Notes: generated by a model not told the origin, from the letters alone. Positions 8,819 through 18,045 are shown, numbered from the stretch's first letter. The stretch: 64,000 bases of DNA from Corynebacterium freneyi (GCF_030408835.1 NZ_CP047357.1:2232001-2296000), one strand, 5' to 3'. Numbers and translations are program-made.

Positions 8819-9946
8819 CTAGTCCTCGTTCTCCTGGTCCATGCGCCAGCGGATGCCGGCCTCCAGGAACGCGTCGATGTCGCCGTCGAGGACCGCCGAC
8901 GGGTTGTTGACCTCGTGGCTGGTCCGCAGGTCCTTGACCATCTGGTACGGGTGCAGCACGTAGGAGCGCATCTGGTTGCCCCACGACGCGTTGCCGCCGG
9001 CGCCCAGGGCATCCATCTCCGCCTGCTCCTCCTGGCGCTTGCGCTCCAGCAGCTTCGCCTGCAGAACCCGCATGGCCGAGGCCTTGTTCTGGATCTGCGA
9101 CTTCTCGTTCTGACAGGTGACGACGATGCCCGTCGGGATGTGCGTCAGCCGCACCGCCGAGTCGGTGGTGTTGACCGACTGGCCGCCCGGGCCGGAGGAA
9201 CGGTAGACGTCGACGCGGACCTCGTTGTCCGGGATCTCGATGTGGTCGGTGGTCTCCACGACCGGCAGGACCTCGACTTCGGCGAAGGAGGTCTGGCGGC
9301 GGCCCTGGTTGTCGAACGGCGAGATGCGCACCAGGCGGTGCGTGCCCTGCTCGACCGACAGCTGGCCGTACATGTACTCGCCGTGGACGACGAACGTCGA
9401 CGACTTGATGCCGGCTTCCTCCGCGTAGGAGATGTCGTAGACGTCGACCTTGTGGCCGTGCTTTTCCGCCCATCGCGTGTACATGCGCATGAGCATTTCG
9501 GCGAAGTCCGCGGCGTCGATTCCGCCGGCGCCGGCGCGGATGTTGATGACTGCCTCGCGCTCGTCGTACTCGCCCGACAGCATCGTGGTCACCTCGAGCG
9601 ACTCGATGTCGGCGCGCAGCTCGGCGCGCTCGGCGTCGGCCAGCTCGGTGGCCTCGGCGGCGGCGTCGCCGTCCTCTTCCTCGGCGAGTTCGTACATGAC
9701 GGGCAGGTCGTCGAGACGTCGGCGCAGTTCCGTGACCTTCTTCAGCTTCGCCTGCACCTGCGACAGCTGGGAGGTGACCTGCTGGGCGTGGTCCTGGTCA
9801 TCCCACAGCGACGGGTCGGCGGCCTGCGCCTCCAGTTCGCGGACCCGATCGGACAGCTCCGCCGGGTCGACCACCTTTTCGATGGTGGTCAGCGTCGCGT
9901 CGAGGTCATTGAGGTCAGCGGTCACGTCGGGATTCACGCGCTCCAC
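8819..9946 (-). CDS. prfB: Peptide chain release factor 2
   Basis: RF2 releases nascent peptides at UGA and UAA stops. Length is 375 residues. The stop-recognition SPF motif ([15 protein letters not shown]) and the GGQ catalytic loop ([17 protein letters not shown]) are present. The reading frame is continuous from [11 protein letters not shown], so there is no programmed frameshift of the E. coli type. Order prfB-ftsE-ftsX is the standard actinobacterial arrangement, but smpB, usually next, is absent here and lies near 42.5 kb. Confidence 0.95.
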   Translation of the reverse strand: MERVNPDVTADLNDLDATLTTIEKVVDPAELSDRVRELEAQAADPSLWDDQDHAQQVTSQLSQVQAKLKKVTELRRRLDDLPVMYELAEEEDGDAAAEATELADAERAELRADIESLEVTTMLSGEYDEREAVINIRAGAGGIDAADFAEMLMRMYTRWAEKHGHKVDVYDISYAEEAGIKSSTFVVHGEYMYGQLSVEQGTHRLVRISPFDNQGRRQTSFAEVEVLPVVETTDHIEIPDNEVRVDVYRSSGPGGQSVNTTDSAVRLTHIPTGIVVTCQNEKSQIQNKASAMRVLQAKLLERKRQEEQAEMDALGAGGNASWGNQMRSYVLHPYQMVKDLRTSHEVNNPSAVLDGDIDAFLEAGIRWRMDQENED

Positions 9947-10047
9947 TGTAGCGAACGGGCCCCGCGGGTTTTCGGGGGCTGCGCCGTCGAGCCTTCGTCA
10001 ACGGCACGCCGGGTGCGGGATCGGCGGCCGCGTGCACAATGGGATCC

Positions 10048-10869
10048 ATGACGGATGACGCGATGACCGCCCGGACCGGTTCCTTCGATGATGCGTCGCT
10101 CGACGATGCGTCGGTGGCGGCGCACGTCGTGGCGCGCGCCGCGGAGTTGGCGGCGCGGATGCGGGCGGAGGGCCTGGAGACGGAGTTCAAGACCTCGGTG
10201 TCAGACGTGGTCACCGCCGCCGATCGCGCGGCCGAGGAGCTGGTCGTCTCGGAGTTGGCCCGGCTGCGCCCGGACGACGGCATCCTCGGCGAGGAGGGGT
10301 CGGCGAAGGAGGGCTCGTCGGGCCGCACGTGGGTGATCGACCCGGTCGACGGCACGTACAACTTCACGTCGGGTTCCGATTACTGGTGCTCGGCGGTGGC
10401 GCTGGTGGAGGGCTCGCCGGACTCCCCCGACCGCGTGATCCTGGGGGCGGTGCACCGCACGACGGGGTCGACGACGTGGGTCGGCGGCCCGGACCTGCCC
10501 ACCACGCGCACCGACGAGCGTGGGTTGGTCGAGCTTTCCAGGCTTGACGACGCCGACCCGGCGGCCCTGAGCGCGGGCACCTACCTGCACTCGACTTGGC
10601 TTGGCGACGACGCCATGGTGGCGCCGTGGCTCGAGGCGGCCGGAAAGTTCGCCACGTGGCGGATGCTGGGGTCGGCGTCGATGGATCTGGCCGGGGTGGC
10701 CGAGGGCCGCTTGGGCGCCTGGTTCCAGCATTCGGTGGCGTCGTGGGATTGGCTGCCCGGTCATGCGCTCGTCGCCGGCGTCGGAGGTTCCTCCGCCCTG
10801 GTCAACGGGTGGCGCATCGCCGGTCCGGCCTCGGTCGTCGACGAGTTGGCGCGGACGCTCGACTCGTAG
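10048..10869 (+). CDS. Inositol-monophosphatase family protein
   Basis: Mg-dependent phosphatase of the IMPase fold, about 273 residues. Motifs: LGEEGS (metal-binding Glu), WVIDPVDGTYNFTSG (the DPxDGTxN motif) and a C-terminal WDWLPGHALVAG equivalent to the WDxAAG motif. It is paired with a second IMPase gene at 11634 with a membrane protein between, as in C. glutamicum where the neighbouring family member is HisN. The substrate is unknown. ATG at 10048 is preferred over 10039, because the CACAAT element ending at 10040 would be the -10 box of a leaderless transcript. Confidence 0.8.
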   Translation: MTDDAMTARTGSFDDASLDDASVAAHVVARAAELAARMRAEGLETEFKTSVSDVVTAADRAAEELVVSELARLRPDDGILGEEGSAKEGSSGRTWVIDPVDGTYNFTSGSDYWCSAVALVEGSPDSPDRVILGAVHRTTGSTTWVGGPDLPTTRTDERGLVELSRLDDADPAALSAGTYLHSTWLGDDAMVAPWLEAAGKFATWRMLGSASMDLAGVAEGRLGAWFQHSVASWDWLPGHALVAGVGGSSALVNGWRIAGPASVVDELARTLDS

Positions 10870-10889
10870 GAACCGGGCGTCGGCCGGCA

Positions 10890-10917
10890 GGCGGGCGTCG
10901 CAAAGCAACCGCCCGCC
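10890..10917. terminator. Hairpin with dispersed motif as loop
   Basis: Eight-bp GC stem (GGCGGGCG with CGCCCGCC) whose loop is the TCGCAAAGCAAC core of the dispersed motif. It lies between two convergent genes and could end either transcript; there is no U-run. Confidence 0.45.
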
Positions 10918-10944
10918 ACAAGGCACCGCTCTACGGGTACTGCC

Positions 10945-11595
10945 CTACAGGTGCAGCACGCCGATGAACACGAGCAGGAACGACACCAGGTACCCGGCGC
11001 CCCGCGACACCCGCGCCTGATTGTCGCGCGCCAGGGCGAAGACCCGGCCGAGCCACGAATCCGGGCGATGGCGGACGACGCCGACGGCGATGGCGACGAG
11101 CGTCGGCAAGCTCAACGCCACCGACGCGTAGAGAATGAGCCCCAGATACCGCTCCACCACCGGAATCCCGCCGGCCGAAAGCACCGCCAGCCCCGCGAAA
11201 AACGGCACCGACGTCACCGACTGGATGGCGCCGAGGACGAAACCGGTGGCCACGGTCATGATCGACGGGGTGCGCAGCGGCGCGAGGATCTTCTCCACCA
11301 ACGCCGACGAATCGCCGCCGCGGAAGGTCAGCCCCGCCGTGGCCACGCCCGTGATGATCAACAGCACCCCGAACAACGGCGACCCCACCAGCGCCGCGAC
11401 CTGATCCCCCAGGCCGTCGAAGACCACCAGCACCGCCAACGCCAGCACCGCCACGCCCAGCCAATCGCCGAACACCAGCAACGGCGTAATGCGACGGTAC
11501 CGGCCGGCGGGCAACATCATCCCCAACGCGACGACGACCGCGATCAGCAAAACATTGATCGAATCGAGAAACGCGTAGGTCAGGGCGTTGAGCAT
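10945..11595 (-). CDS. Polytopic membrane protein, function unknown
   Basis: Protein of 216 residues with about six hydrophobic segments, beginning [25 protein letters not shown]. The organisation (three segments, a charged cytoplasmic loop near [17 protein letters not shown], three more) resembles small LysE/GAP-type exporters, but no signature settles this. It lies between two IMPase genes, divergent from hisN with only 38 bases between the starts, so both promoters must share that gap. Confidence 0.65.
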   Translation of the reverse strand: MLNALTYAFLDSINVLLIAVVVALGMMLPAGRYRRITPLLVFGDWLGVAVLALAVLVVFDGLGDQVAALVGSPLFGVLLIITGVATAGLTFRGGDSSALVEKILAPLRTPSIMTVATGFVLGAIQSVTSVPFFAGLAVLSAGGIPVVERYLGLILYASVALSLPTLVAIAVGVVRHRPDSWLGRVFALARDNQARVSRGAGYLVSFLLVFIGVLHL

Positions 11596-11633
11596 GCGGG
11601 GCCTTTCCGTCGGGCCGGTCTAGACTACCCCTC

Positions 11634-12461
11634 ATGAGCGCCTTCTCCGACGACCTCGCCCTCGCCCACCAGCTCGCCGACCTCGCCGACGCGGTGACCA
11701 TGCCCCGCTTCGGCGCGGCCGACCTCGACGTCGAGTCCAAGCCGGATCTCACGCCCGTGTCCGACGCCGACCTCGCCTGCGAGCGGGAACTGCGGGCGCT
11801 GCTGTCCGAGGAACGCCCCGACGACGAGGTGCTCGGCGAGGAGTTCGGCGGCGACGCGACCTTCGAGGGCCGCCAGTGGGTCATCGACCCCATCGACGGG
11901 ACGAAGAACTTCGTGCGCGGCGTGCCCGTGTGGGCGACGCTGATCGCGCTGCTGGTCGATGGCGTGCCGGTGGTCGGCGTGGTGTCCGCCCCGGCGCTGG
12001 GGCGTCGCTGGTGGGCGGCGAAGGACGGGGGCGCGTGGACGTCGGTGGCGGTGGGTTCACCCGCGACGTCGGAGGCCCGCGCCGAATCGCCGGGTGCGCC
12101 GGCCCCGAAGCGGATCACCGTGTCCCGCGTCGGCGACGTCGCCGACTGTTCGGTGGCCATTTCCTCCCTGACGGGTTGGCGGGACCGTGGGCTGCGCGAC
12201 CAGTTGATTTCGCTTACCGACGACGCCTGGCGCCTGCGCGGTTACGGCGACTTCTTCTCCTACTGCCTCGTCGCCGAAGGGGCGGTGGACGTCGCCGCGG
12301 AGCCGGAGGTGTCGTTGTGGGACCTGGCGCCGTTGGCGGTGCTGGTGGCCGAGGCCGGCGGGCGTTTCACTTCGCTGGCCGGCGAGGACGGGCCGCACGG
12401 CGGTGACGCCGTCGCCACCAACGGTCTGCTCCACGACGCCGTGCTCGGCTACCTGAGGTAG
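11634..12461 (+). CDS. hisN: Histidinol-phosphatase, IMPase type (HisN)
   Basis: Predicted L-histidinol-phosphate phosphatase (penultimate step of histidine synthesis) of about 275 residues. Motifs: [31 protein letters not shown] and the C-terminal [28 protein letters not shown] is the form seen in actinobacterial HisN, and gene placement beside a second IMPase and prfB-ftsEX matches C. glutamicum. TAGACT sits 9 bases before the ATG with no ribosome-binding site between, so the mRNA is probably leaderless. The assignment is by family and neighbourhood; another sugar or inositol phosphate is possible. Confidence 0.78.
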   Translation: MSAFSDDLALAHQLADLADAVTMPRFGAADLDVESKPDLTPVSDADLACERELRALLSEERPDDEVLGEEFGGDATFEGRQWVIDPIDGTKNFVRGVPVWATLIALLVDGVPVVGVVSAPALGRRWWAAKDGGAWTSVAVGSPATSEARAESPGAPAPKRITVSRVGDVADCSVAISSLTGWRDRGLRDQLISLTDDAWRLRGYGDFFSYCLVAEGAVDVAAEPEVSLWDLAPLAVLVAEAGGRFTSLAGEDGPHGGDAVATNGLLHDAVLGYLR

Positions 12462-12508
12462 GCGCCGCACCGGGCGGGCCGTCGCCCACATCCGCAAACG
12501 AGCACCCG

Positions 12509-12581
12509 TCGCCCAAAACGACTCACTATCACTCGCCGTTTCCGCAGGTCACGGCGAATGGCCCTGAGTCGTTTTGGGCGA
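12509..12581. repeat. Nested perfect inverted repeat
   Basis: Two perfect 17-bp arms (TCGCCCAAAACGACTCA and its complement, at 12509-12525 and 12565-12581) enclose a second 7-bp inverted repeat (TCGCCGT 12533-12539, ACGGCGA 12551-12557). It follows the hisN 3' end and runs straight into a 29-bp tandem array. It could end the hisN transcript but has no U-run. Confidence 0.75.
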
Positions 12582-12590
12582 ATGTGCGTC

Positions 12591-12706
12591 CTTTGGCCGC
12601 CATTCGCCCCGGCGGCACCCTTTGGCCGTCATTCGCCTGGGCGGCACCCTTTGGCCGCCATTCGCCCCGGCGGCACCCTTTGGCCGCCATTCGCCTCGGC
12701 GGCGCT
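12591..12706. repeat. 29-bp tandem repeat, four copies
   Basis: Copies begin at 12591, 12620, 12649 and 12678, each starting CTTTGGCCG(C/T)CATTCGCC and ending GGCGGCAC; the last copy degenerates. As 29 is not a multiple of three, open frames across it rotate and are not coding. With the inverted repeat before it, this accounts for most of the gene-free stretch 12462-12828. Confidence 0.85.
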
Positions 12707-12828
12707 GGCCGCCAGGCAAGCCGTCGTCAAGCAACACCCGATTACACCCGCCAGGCACCCACGCCTACCCACATCGCGTGAGGCGAAGCTAACCTGATCC
12801 GGGAAAATCCGCGACGAAGGGAACGCGC

Positions 12829-13140
12829 ATGGCCAAGGGCGACAAGGGCAAGAAGAAGGCCAAGAAGAAGGACGCCGCCAAAGCCAGGAAAAAGGCCGCG
12901 GCAACGACCTCGCTACGCCTGCCCGAATGCTCGAAAGCCGAGGCCAAGGCCGCGAAGAAGCTCGCCGGCAAGGACCCCTTCAAACTCGCCGCGATGACGC
13001 CGAAGAAGAAGTGCTGCAAATCCGGCACCCGCTGCCTGCGCTGCCCGGTGGTGCTGCACAAGCTCAACCGCGAGATCAACAACGGCGAAGTCGACCGCGC
13101 CGCCCTGCTGCTCGTCGCCGCGAAAGCGCGGATCCGGTAA
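12829..13140 (+). CDS. Small Lys-rich, Cys-motif protein of unknown function
   Basis: Protein of 103 residues. The first 25 residues are almost wholly Lys/Ala/Gly/Asp (basic, disordered). The second half has a compact Cys cluster (KKKCCKSGTRCLRCPVVL), a plausible metal site, and a C-terminal helix. A GAAGGGA ribosome-binding site precedes the ATG by 7 bases. It converges on the S1 protease gene. A nucleic-acid- or polyphosphate-binding role is only a guess from the charge. Confidence 0.7.
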   Translation: MAKGDKGKKKAKKKDAAKARKKAAATTSLRLPECSKAEAKAAKKLAGKDPFKLAAMTPKKKCCKSGTRCLRCPVVLHKLNREINNGEVDRAALLLVAAKARIR

Positions 13141-13177
13141 CCGGAGCTCCTAGGCGGAACCCCTACGCCGGAACCCC

Positions 13178-14218
13178 CTACGCCAGGCGGAACCCGCCGC
13201 CGGGGCCGCCGTGGAGGTTCATGTCGTCGATCTGCGCGCGGACGGACGTCACGATCGTCGGCGCGAACACCGGTCCCTGCAGCGGCGTCAGGCACGCCGG
13301 GGCGGAATCGGCGCCCATGACCATGGCCACCAGACGATCGCCGACGAACACCGGCGCGCCGGAATCGCCGGGCGCGGCGCAGATCTGGGTGGACACGTGC
13401 GGGTCGGCGGCGGAACCGGGCGCGCCCTCGACCCACGTCGGGCCACACGTGCGGCCGGTGGCGATGCCCTGCTTGCACGCGATCTCCCCCGCCTTCGGCA
13501 GATCACCGACCGACGCGACGCGAGTGTCGCCGTACGTCGAGGTCGGCACCGCATTGCCGTGGAGGACGAGCACCGCGTAGTCGAACGTCGCGTCGACGCG
13601 CTGGACGCTGCCGATGACGCCGGCTTCCTTCGCGTCCATGGACCGAACGGGCGCGCCGACGCCGCCGCAGTGCCCGGCGGTCAGCGCGATGAGCCGGTCG
13701 CCGGCGTCGCGTCCGGCGGCGGTGACGGTGCAGACGTTGCGCGAGTCGCCGTCGCCGACGAGGATCGGCGTGCCCGGACCGACCAGCGCCCTGCCCTGGG
13801 CGGCGAGCCGGTCGGCTTCGGCGGGCGCGGTCGGCGAAGAGAACCACACGCCGTCGACGCGCCTGTGCACGGGGCCGGGGGTGGCGCCGAGGATCTTCGA
13901 CACGACGTCTTCGTCCACGACGTGCGGTTCCATGGCCATCTCCAGCATGGAGTAGTTCAGCGCGTAGTCATGCTTGACGACGGTCGACGGCTCCGGCGCC
14001 ACGACCCGATCCTCGGGTGCGGCCGGCGCAGCCGTGGCGGGGGCGATGCCGAGACCGACCGAGGCGAGCACGGAGCAGGTCATGGCGGCGATTCGGCCGC
14101 CCCATCGCCGTGCGGGCATCCGTCGTGTCGCCCGCGCCCCCTGCGCCAACCGCGCCAATCGCGCCGCCTGCGCTCCCCGCACCGCCTGCGCTCTCCGCGA
14201 TGCCCGAGTGTCGCCCAT
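13178..14218 (-). CDS. Exported trypsin-like (S1) serine protease
   Basis: Secreted peptidase of the chymotrypsin fold. The triad is visible as LTAGHCG (His), DATFDYAVL (Asp) and APGDSGAPV (Ser). A signal peptide lies in front (a basic stretch with MPARRWGGR, a hydrophobic core, then an ATAAP cleavage region), and a pro-segment of about 90 residues precedes the protease domain. Cys pairs (VCTVT with GHCGG; ACKQG with RTCGP) suggest disulfides. The start is uncertain: ATG 14218, or 14119 directly before the signal peptide. A still longer frame to 14287 exists but its N-terminus is a low-complexity Ala/Arg stretch. Confidence 0.8.
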   Translation of the reverse strand: MGDTRASRRAQAVRGAQAARLARLAQGARATRRMPARRWGGRIAAMTCSVLASVGLGIAPATAAPAAPEDRVVAPEPSTVVKHDYALNYSMLEMAMEPHVVDEDVVSKILGATPGPVHRRVDGVWFSSPTAPAEADRLAAQGRALVGPGTPILVGDGDSRNVCTVTAAGRDAGDRLIALTAGHCGGVGAPVRSMDAKEAGVIGSVQRVDATFDYAVLVLHGNAVPTSTYGDTRVASVGDLPKAGEIACKQGIATGRTCGPTWVEGAPGSAADPHVSTQICAAPGDSGAPVFVGDRLVAMVMGADSAPACLTPLQGPVFAPTIVTSVRAQIDDMNLHGGPGGGFRLA

Positions 14219-14495
14219 TTGCGCCGCCACGCCCCATCCGCTCGTCGTAACCAACCCGGGAAAGGTGCCGTGGCCAGTCATTTTCACGGATCACGGCGGC
14301 CCATTTCCGGATAACGGGGCAACCATACCGCGCGGCACGGATCTGGGGCCAATGTTGCGCAAGTTACGGGTGTGACTTGTGTGCTCGGGGCGGGAAGGAA
14401 GCTCGACCGCATCGCACTCCCACATGGTTTCTGACGGTCGCCACAACGACCGCCAGACCCAACCCCCGGAAACGCCGAGGACCCCAGACACGACG

Positions 14496-14524
14496 AAGGC
14501 CCCCGGCGCAATGCCGGGGGCCTT
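14496..14524. terminator. Bidirectional hairpin beside the island edge
   Basis: Perfect 12-bp stem AAGGCCCCCGGC, loop GCAAT, complement GCCGGGGGCCTT. In the minus direction it lies just past the displaced 3' end of tRNA-fMet, so it is probably the original tRNA terminator, now 21.6 kb from its gene. Confidence 0.65.
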
Positions 14525-14535
14525 CATTCACGTTG

Positions 14536-14572
14536 GTAGCGGGGGCCGGATTCGAACCGACGACCTCTGGGT
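14536..14572 (-). repeat. Displaced 3' end of tRNA-fMet (island att site, left)
   Basis: 37 bases matching 36155-36191 with two mismatches: the 3' part of the initiator tRNA (anticodon-stem 3' strand through acceptor end). Read on the minus strand it ends in GCTACCA, so this copy encodes CCA. Homology stops at the anticodon loop, so it is a fragment, not a tRNA. It is the distal junction of an integrated element. Confidence 0.9.
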
Positions 14573-14737
14573 CATTGCTTGGAATGGTCGACATCTCCAC
14601 GTGGCCCGATACCCACTGGCGCTACGATCCCTCGAACTCTACGTGGCATCGCGCTCGCCAACTCCGCCCGACGTGCCAGCTTGCGGGCATGCCATCACGC
14701 CAGCTGGCGGGAACACCCTGCGGGGCAAAGTGCTTTC

Positions 14738-15620
14738 ATGTTGCTCTCCGATAGCCCTCTGCTACTGCCGAGCCCTTTTTGATGGGAAGACCCGATACGC
14801 CGATGGGAACTGCGACTTCGCGCCCAAGGCCAACAATCGGCAACGATCGACACACGGGTCCGCCATATTCGCCGGCTCGCGCGCGACCTCGACGCCATCA
14901 GCCCGTCCGACTTCTGCTCTGACAACTTTATCGAGTGGAGCGGCGCGCAGGAGTGGGCACCTGAGACCCGCCACGGATACCACGCAAGCGCCCGGTTGTT
15001 CTTCCGCTGGTGGGCTACCCAGAACGACGGCACCGCATCTCCGGCAGACGTCCTCACCGGGATCCGGCGCCACACTCCGCCGCCGCGACCAACGCCCGAG
15101 GACATCCTCCACGACGCGATCGCGGCCGCCAAGCCACGCACCCAACTCATCCTCCGACTAGCTGCCGAACTGGGCCTACGGCGCAGCGAAATCGCCACGC
15201 TTCACCGCCGTCACCTCACCGAATCCCCCGACGGTTGGACGCTCACAGTTCACGGAAAAGGAGGCCGCACACGCGTCCTCCCAGTCACCGCCTCCCTGGC
15301 CCCCACAATCCGCCATGCCGGCGACGCCTCGATCTTCCCTGGCAAATCGACGGCCACCTTTCACCCCGATGGGTCTCAAAGCTGGCTGCACAGGTTCTTC
15401 CGCCGGGCTGGTCGCTCCACACGCTGCGGCACCGGTTCGCCACCACCGCCTACCGGCATGGCGGCCACGACCTTCTCGGAGTCCAGCAAGCGCTCGGACA
15501 CGGCTCGGTCCAGACCACTCAGCGCTACACGGCCGGATCACCGGACTCGATCCGAGCAATGACAGCCTCCGCAGCGATCACCTACACACTTTCACCCACC
15601 ACACCTCGAAGGACCACAAC
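14738..15620 (+). pseudogene. Tyrosine integrase, broken by stop and frameshift
   Basis: Remains of a phage/ICE-type tyrosine recombinase, probably the enzyme that placed the island in tRNA-fMet. Reading from ATG 14738 (MLLSDSPLLLPSPF), an in-frame TGA follows at about 14779. The frame continues WEDPIRRWELRLRAQG, then an SAM-like N-domain ending LFFRWW and LGLRRSEIATLHRRHL (first catalytic Arg). Near 15348 the frame shifts by one base at an AAA run (expected FPGK then IDGHLSPRWV). The next frame then carries SLHTLRHRFATTAY (HxxR), LLGVQQALGHGS and TTQRYT (catalytic Tyr). No stop separates it from parA. Confidence 0.85.
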
Positions 15621-15621
15621 T

Positions 15622-16209
15622 ATGCGCATCGCCATCTGCAACGTCAAGGGCGGCACAGGCAAGACGACCTCCGCCATCATGCTCGCCGCCGCCGCAGATG
15701 CCGCCGGCCACACCGCCCGCGTCCTCGATGCCGACCCGCAAGGCTCCGCATCCGACTGGGCCGCAATCGCCGAGGACGCAAGCGACCCACTGCCCTTCGA
15801 CGTCGTGCCGGTCAACGCTCGCTCACTGGCCCGCAGATCGTCCGCTCCGGAAGTCGACTGGGAGATCGTCGATTGCCCACCCGGAATGCCCGCGGTGATC
15901 AACGCAGCCATTGACACCGCCGACGCCGTCATCATTCCCACCTGTCCCTCAGGAATCGAAGTCGCGCGCATGTGGGAAACCCTCGACCTCGTCGGCCACC
16001 GGCCCGCCGCAGTGCTGCTGACGTCCGCACAGCTCGGCACCCGCACTCTCCGCGACACCCAAGAAGCGCTAGCCGACCAAGAAGTCTCGGTCTTCAGCAA
16101 CGTGATCCCGCAACGACAGCAGATCAAGATGAGCTGGGGCCGGCGACCGGCATGGCCGTGGCACGGCTACGACGGCGTTCTCACTGAAATCGAAAAGGAG
16201 CTCCGATGA
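15622..16209 (+). CDS. parA: ParA-family partition ATPase
   Basis: Small ParA of 195 residues. N-terminal CNVKGGTGKTTSAIM is the deviant Walker A, LDADPQGSASDW the Walker A' region, and VDCPPGM the Walker B. Short plasmid/ICE ParA proteins of this kind partition or maintain the element. The ATG at 15622 has GAAGGA about 9 bases upstream; the frame is open upstream only because the integrase remnant has lost its stop. It overlaps the next gene by an ATGA junction, making a parA-RHH operon. Confidence 0.88.
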   Translation: MRIAICNVKGGTGKTTSAIMLAAAADAAGHTARVLDADPQGSASDWAAIAEDASDPLPFDVVPVNARSLARRSSAPEVDWEIVDCPPGMPAVINAAIDTADAVIIPTCPSGIEVARMWETLDLVGHRPAAVLLTSAQLGTRTLRDTQEALADQEVSVFSNVIPQRQQIKMSWGRRPAWPWHGYDGVLTEIEKELR

Positions 16210-16430
16210 CGACCAATCCCATGCGCCCCCGGCGCCCAGCACGCACCAACGCCACCACAGCATTCAAAGCACCTACCGACAACCGCGTGAAGATCACCAT
16301 CCGCATCAGCGAAGAAATGCGCCGTGACCTCCACATTCAGGCCCGCATCGACGACACGAGCGTAAATGAACTGCTCATCGAGATGATCTCGGCATACCTC
16401 GCAGACGGCACCCTAGGACGGCGGGCATGA
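16206..16430 (+). CDS. Ribbon-helix-helix protein, partner of ParA
   Basis: 74 residues: a basic disordered N-terminus (RPRRPARTN) then NRVKITIRISEEMRRDLHIQ, the beta-strand and first helix of a CopG/ParG-type ribbon-helix-helix fold, and DDTSVNELLIEMISAYL as the second helix. In parA operons such proteins bind the centromere site and repress the operon. It overlaps parA upstream and the next gene downstream by four bases each. Confidence 0.78.
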   Translation: MTTNPMRPRRPARTNATTAFKAPTDNRVKITIRISEEMRRDLHIQARIDDTSVNELLIEMISAYLADGTLGRRA

Positions 16431-16587
16431 CCGTCGAAACCGATCTCATCAAAAACAGCGATGGCACTTTCAGTGTCTTTACCGCCCCCGTCTCCGCCGC
16501 CGGAGCCTTCGTCGCCGTCGCCCCCCGATCAAGCAGTCGCACTCCAGATCATCAACGACCTCCGCGATCACTACGGCCTGGTAAAGG

Positions 16588-18045
16588 GGCTCATCCGGAT
16601 CTGGAGTGCGTAATTAGCGGGAAGTGATATGTCGGGGTGGCACAACATGTAGGGGCCCTGGCCGGTACAAGATGAGAGTTACCACACAACCATCTGACCG
16701 AACCAGGACCCTACGATGCAGCCTACGTTCAACCTCGTCGCCGACACCATTTGCCGCACCGCGGAGCTGGGATTAACGATCACCGATGCCGCGGATGCCG
16801 GCGAGTTCACGGTCATCAGTGCTCGTCCCATCGACTCCTGCGACAAGTGCCCGGGCTGCGGACACACAGGCCGGCTGCGTGATCACGTCGTGCGCCGGCT
16901 GACCGATCTTCCCGTCGTCGGCTTCCCCACCAGGTTGCAGGTACGCGTGCCGCGGTTCCTGTGCCTGAATCAGTCCTGTGCCCAGCGGATCTACCAGGGC
17001 GAACTGGCCTGCGCCGAACGCGGGCGCACCGTCACTCGCCGGGTGACCCGCTGGATTCTGCAACGGTTGGCGATCGACAAAATGAGTATCTCCGCCACCG
17101 CCAAAGCCCTGGGCTTGGGCTGGGACCTGGTCAACGACCTCGCCCTGGATGCCTGCCGGCACCTGGTCTATGACGACCCCGGCCACCTTGCCGGGGTACG
17201 CGTGCTGGGCGTGGACGAGCACGTGTGGAAGCACACCCACCGGGCCGGTGAGCCGGACTCGTTCGTCACCGTGCTCGTCGACATCACCCCCGTCATCGAC
17301 GGCGCCGGACCGGCCCGGTTGCTGGACATGGTCCCGGGTCGTAGCGCCGCGGTACTGAGCGATTGGCTCGGCCAGCGTGGGCAGGGCTTTCGCGACCGGG
17401 TCGAGGTTGTCACGATGGATGGGTTTGCCGGCTACGCCACCGCCACCAAACAGGCCCTGCCGCGGGCGCAGGCGGTGATGGATCCCTTTCACGTGGTGCA
17501 CCTGGCCGCCGACAAGTTGACCGTGTGCCGGCAGCGCCTGCAGCGGATGACCACCGGGCGGCGGGGCAAGAAAAACGATCCGTTGTATAAGAACCGGAAA
17601 ACCCTGTTGACCAGGATTGACTTCCTCACTGATCGACAGCATCGGCGACTCGAGCAACTGTGGGCCACCGACGAAGACTACGTGGCTTTGGAGGTGACGT
17701 GGTCGGTGTATCAGCAGATCATCGCCGCCTATCAGTACCCGAAGAAAGCCGAGGGCAAGAAGCTGATGCAGAAGGTGATCAGCACGCTGCGTTCATCGAC
17801 GATGCCGAAGGGGTTAGAGGAGATTAAGCAGCTGGGAAACACGCTGTACCGGCGCCAGAAGGACGTGCTGGCGTATTTCGATATCGGCGCGTCCAACGGG
17901 CCCGTCGAGGCGATCAACGGGCGCCTGGAGCATCTGCGCGGCATCGCTCTGGGGTTCAAGAACCTCGGGCACTACATCTTGCGATCCTTGATCCACTCCG
18001 GACAGCTGCACACCAAGATCAACGCACTCTAAATCCTGAAGAGCC
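16588..18045 (+). mobile_element. ISL3-family insertion sequence, copy A (1,458 bp)
   Basis: Imperfect terminal inverted repeats (GGCTCATCCGGATCTGGAGT left, GGCTCTTCAGGATTTAGAGT right, read inward) and an 8-bp target duplication GGTAAAGG at 16580-16587 and 18046-18053. It carries one transposase. It is a different element from copies B and C, sharing only family-level similarity. Confidence 0.95.
16716..18032 (+). CDS. ISL3-family transposase (copy A)
   Basis: 438 residues, full length. An N-terminal zinc ribbon (CDKCPGCGHTGRLRDHVVRR, with a second pair CLNQSCAQ), a helix-turn-helix region (ISATAKALGLGWDLVN), then the ISL3 catalytic domain opening with VLGVDEHVWK and continuing VVTMDGFAGY (Asp) and the DPFHVVHLAADKL block. 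The C-terminus has GASNGPVEAINGRLEHLRG (Glu). It appears intact. Confidence 0.93.
   Translation: MQPTFNLVADTICRTAELGLTITDAADAGEFTVISARPIDSCDKCPGCGHTGRLRDHVVRRLTDLPVVGFPTRLQVRVPRFLCLNQSCAQRIYQGELACAERGRTVTRRVTRWILQRLAIDKMSISATAKALGLGWDLVNDLALDACRHLVYDDPGHLAGVRVLGVDEHVWKHTHRAGEPDSFVTVLVDITPVIDGAGPARLLDMVPGRSAAVLSDWLGQRGQGFRDRVEVVTMDGFAGYATATKQALPRAQAVMDPFHVVHLAADKLTVCRQRLQRMTTGRRGKKNDPLYKNRKTLLTRIDFLTDRQHRRLEQLWATDEDYVALEVTWSVYQQIIAAYQYPKKAEGKKLMQKVISTLRSSTMPKGLEEIKQLGNTLYRRQKDVLAYFDIGASNGPVEAINGRLEHLRGIALGFKNLGHYILRSLIHSGQLHTKINAL

Noticed and set aside
8819..9946. Programmed frameshift in prfB
   Set aside because: The reading frame is continuous from the start codon through the GGQ motif; no in-frame UGA is present.
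12591..12706. Possible CRISPR array
   Set aside because: Units are contiguous 29-bp tandem repeats without spacers, and no cas genes are nearby.
12558..12797. Small open frames across the 29-bp repeats
   Set aside because: All three frames translate the same repeat in rotation because 29 is not a multiple of three; there is no ribosome-binding site.
14536..14572. A second tRNA gene at the left island edge
   Set aside because: Only the 3' half is present; homology to tRNA-fMet ends at the anticodon loop.
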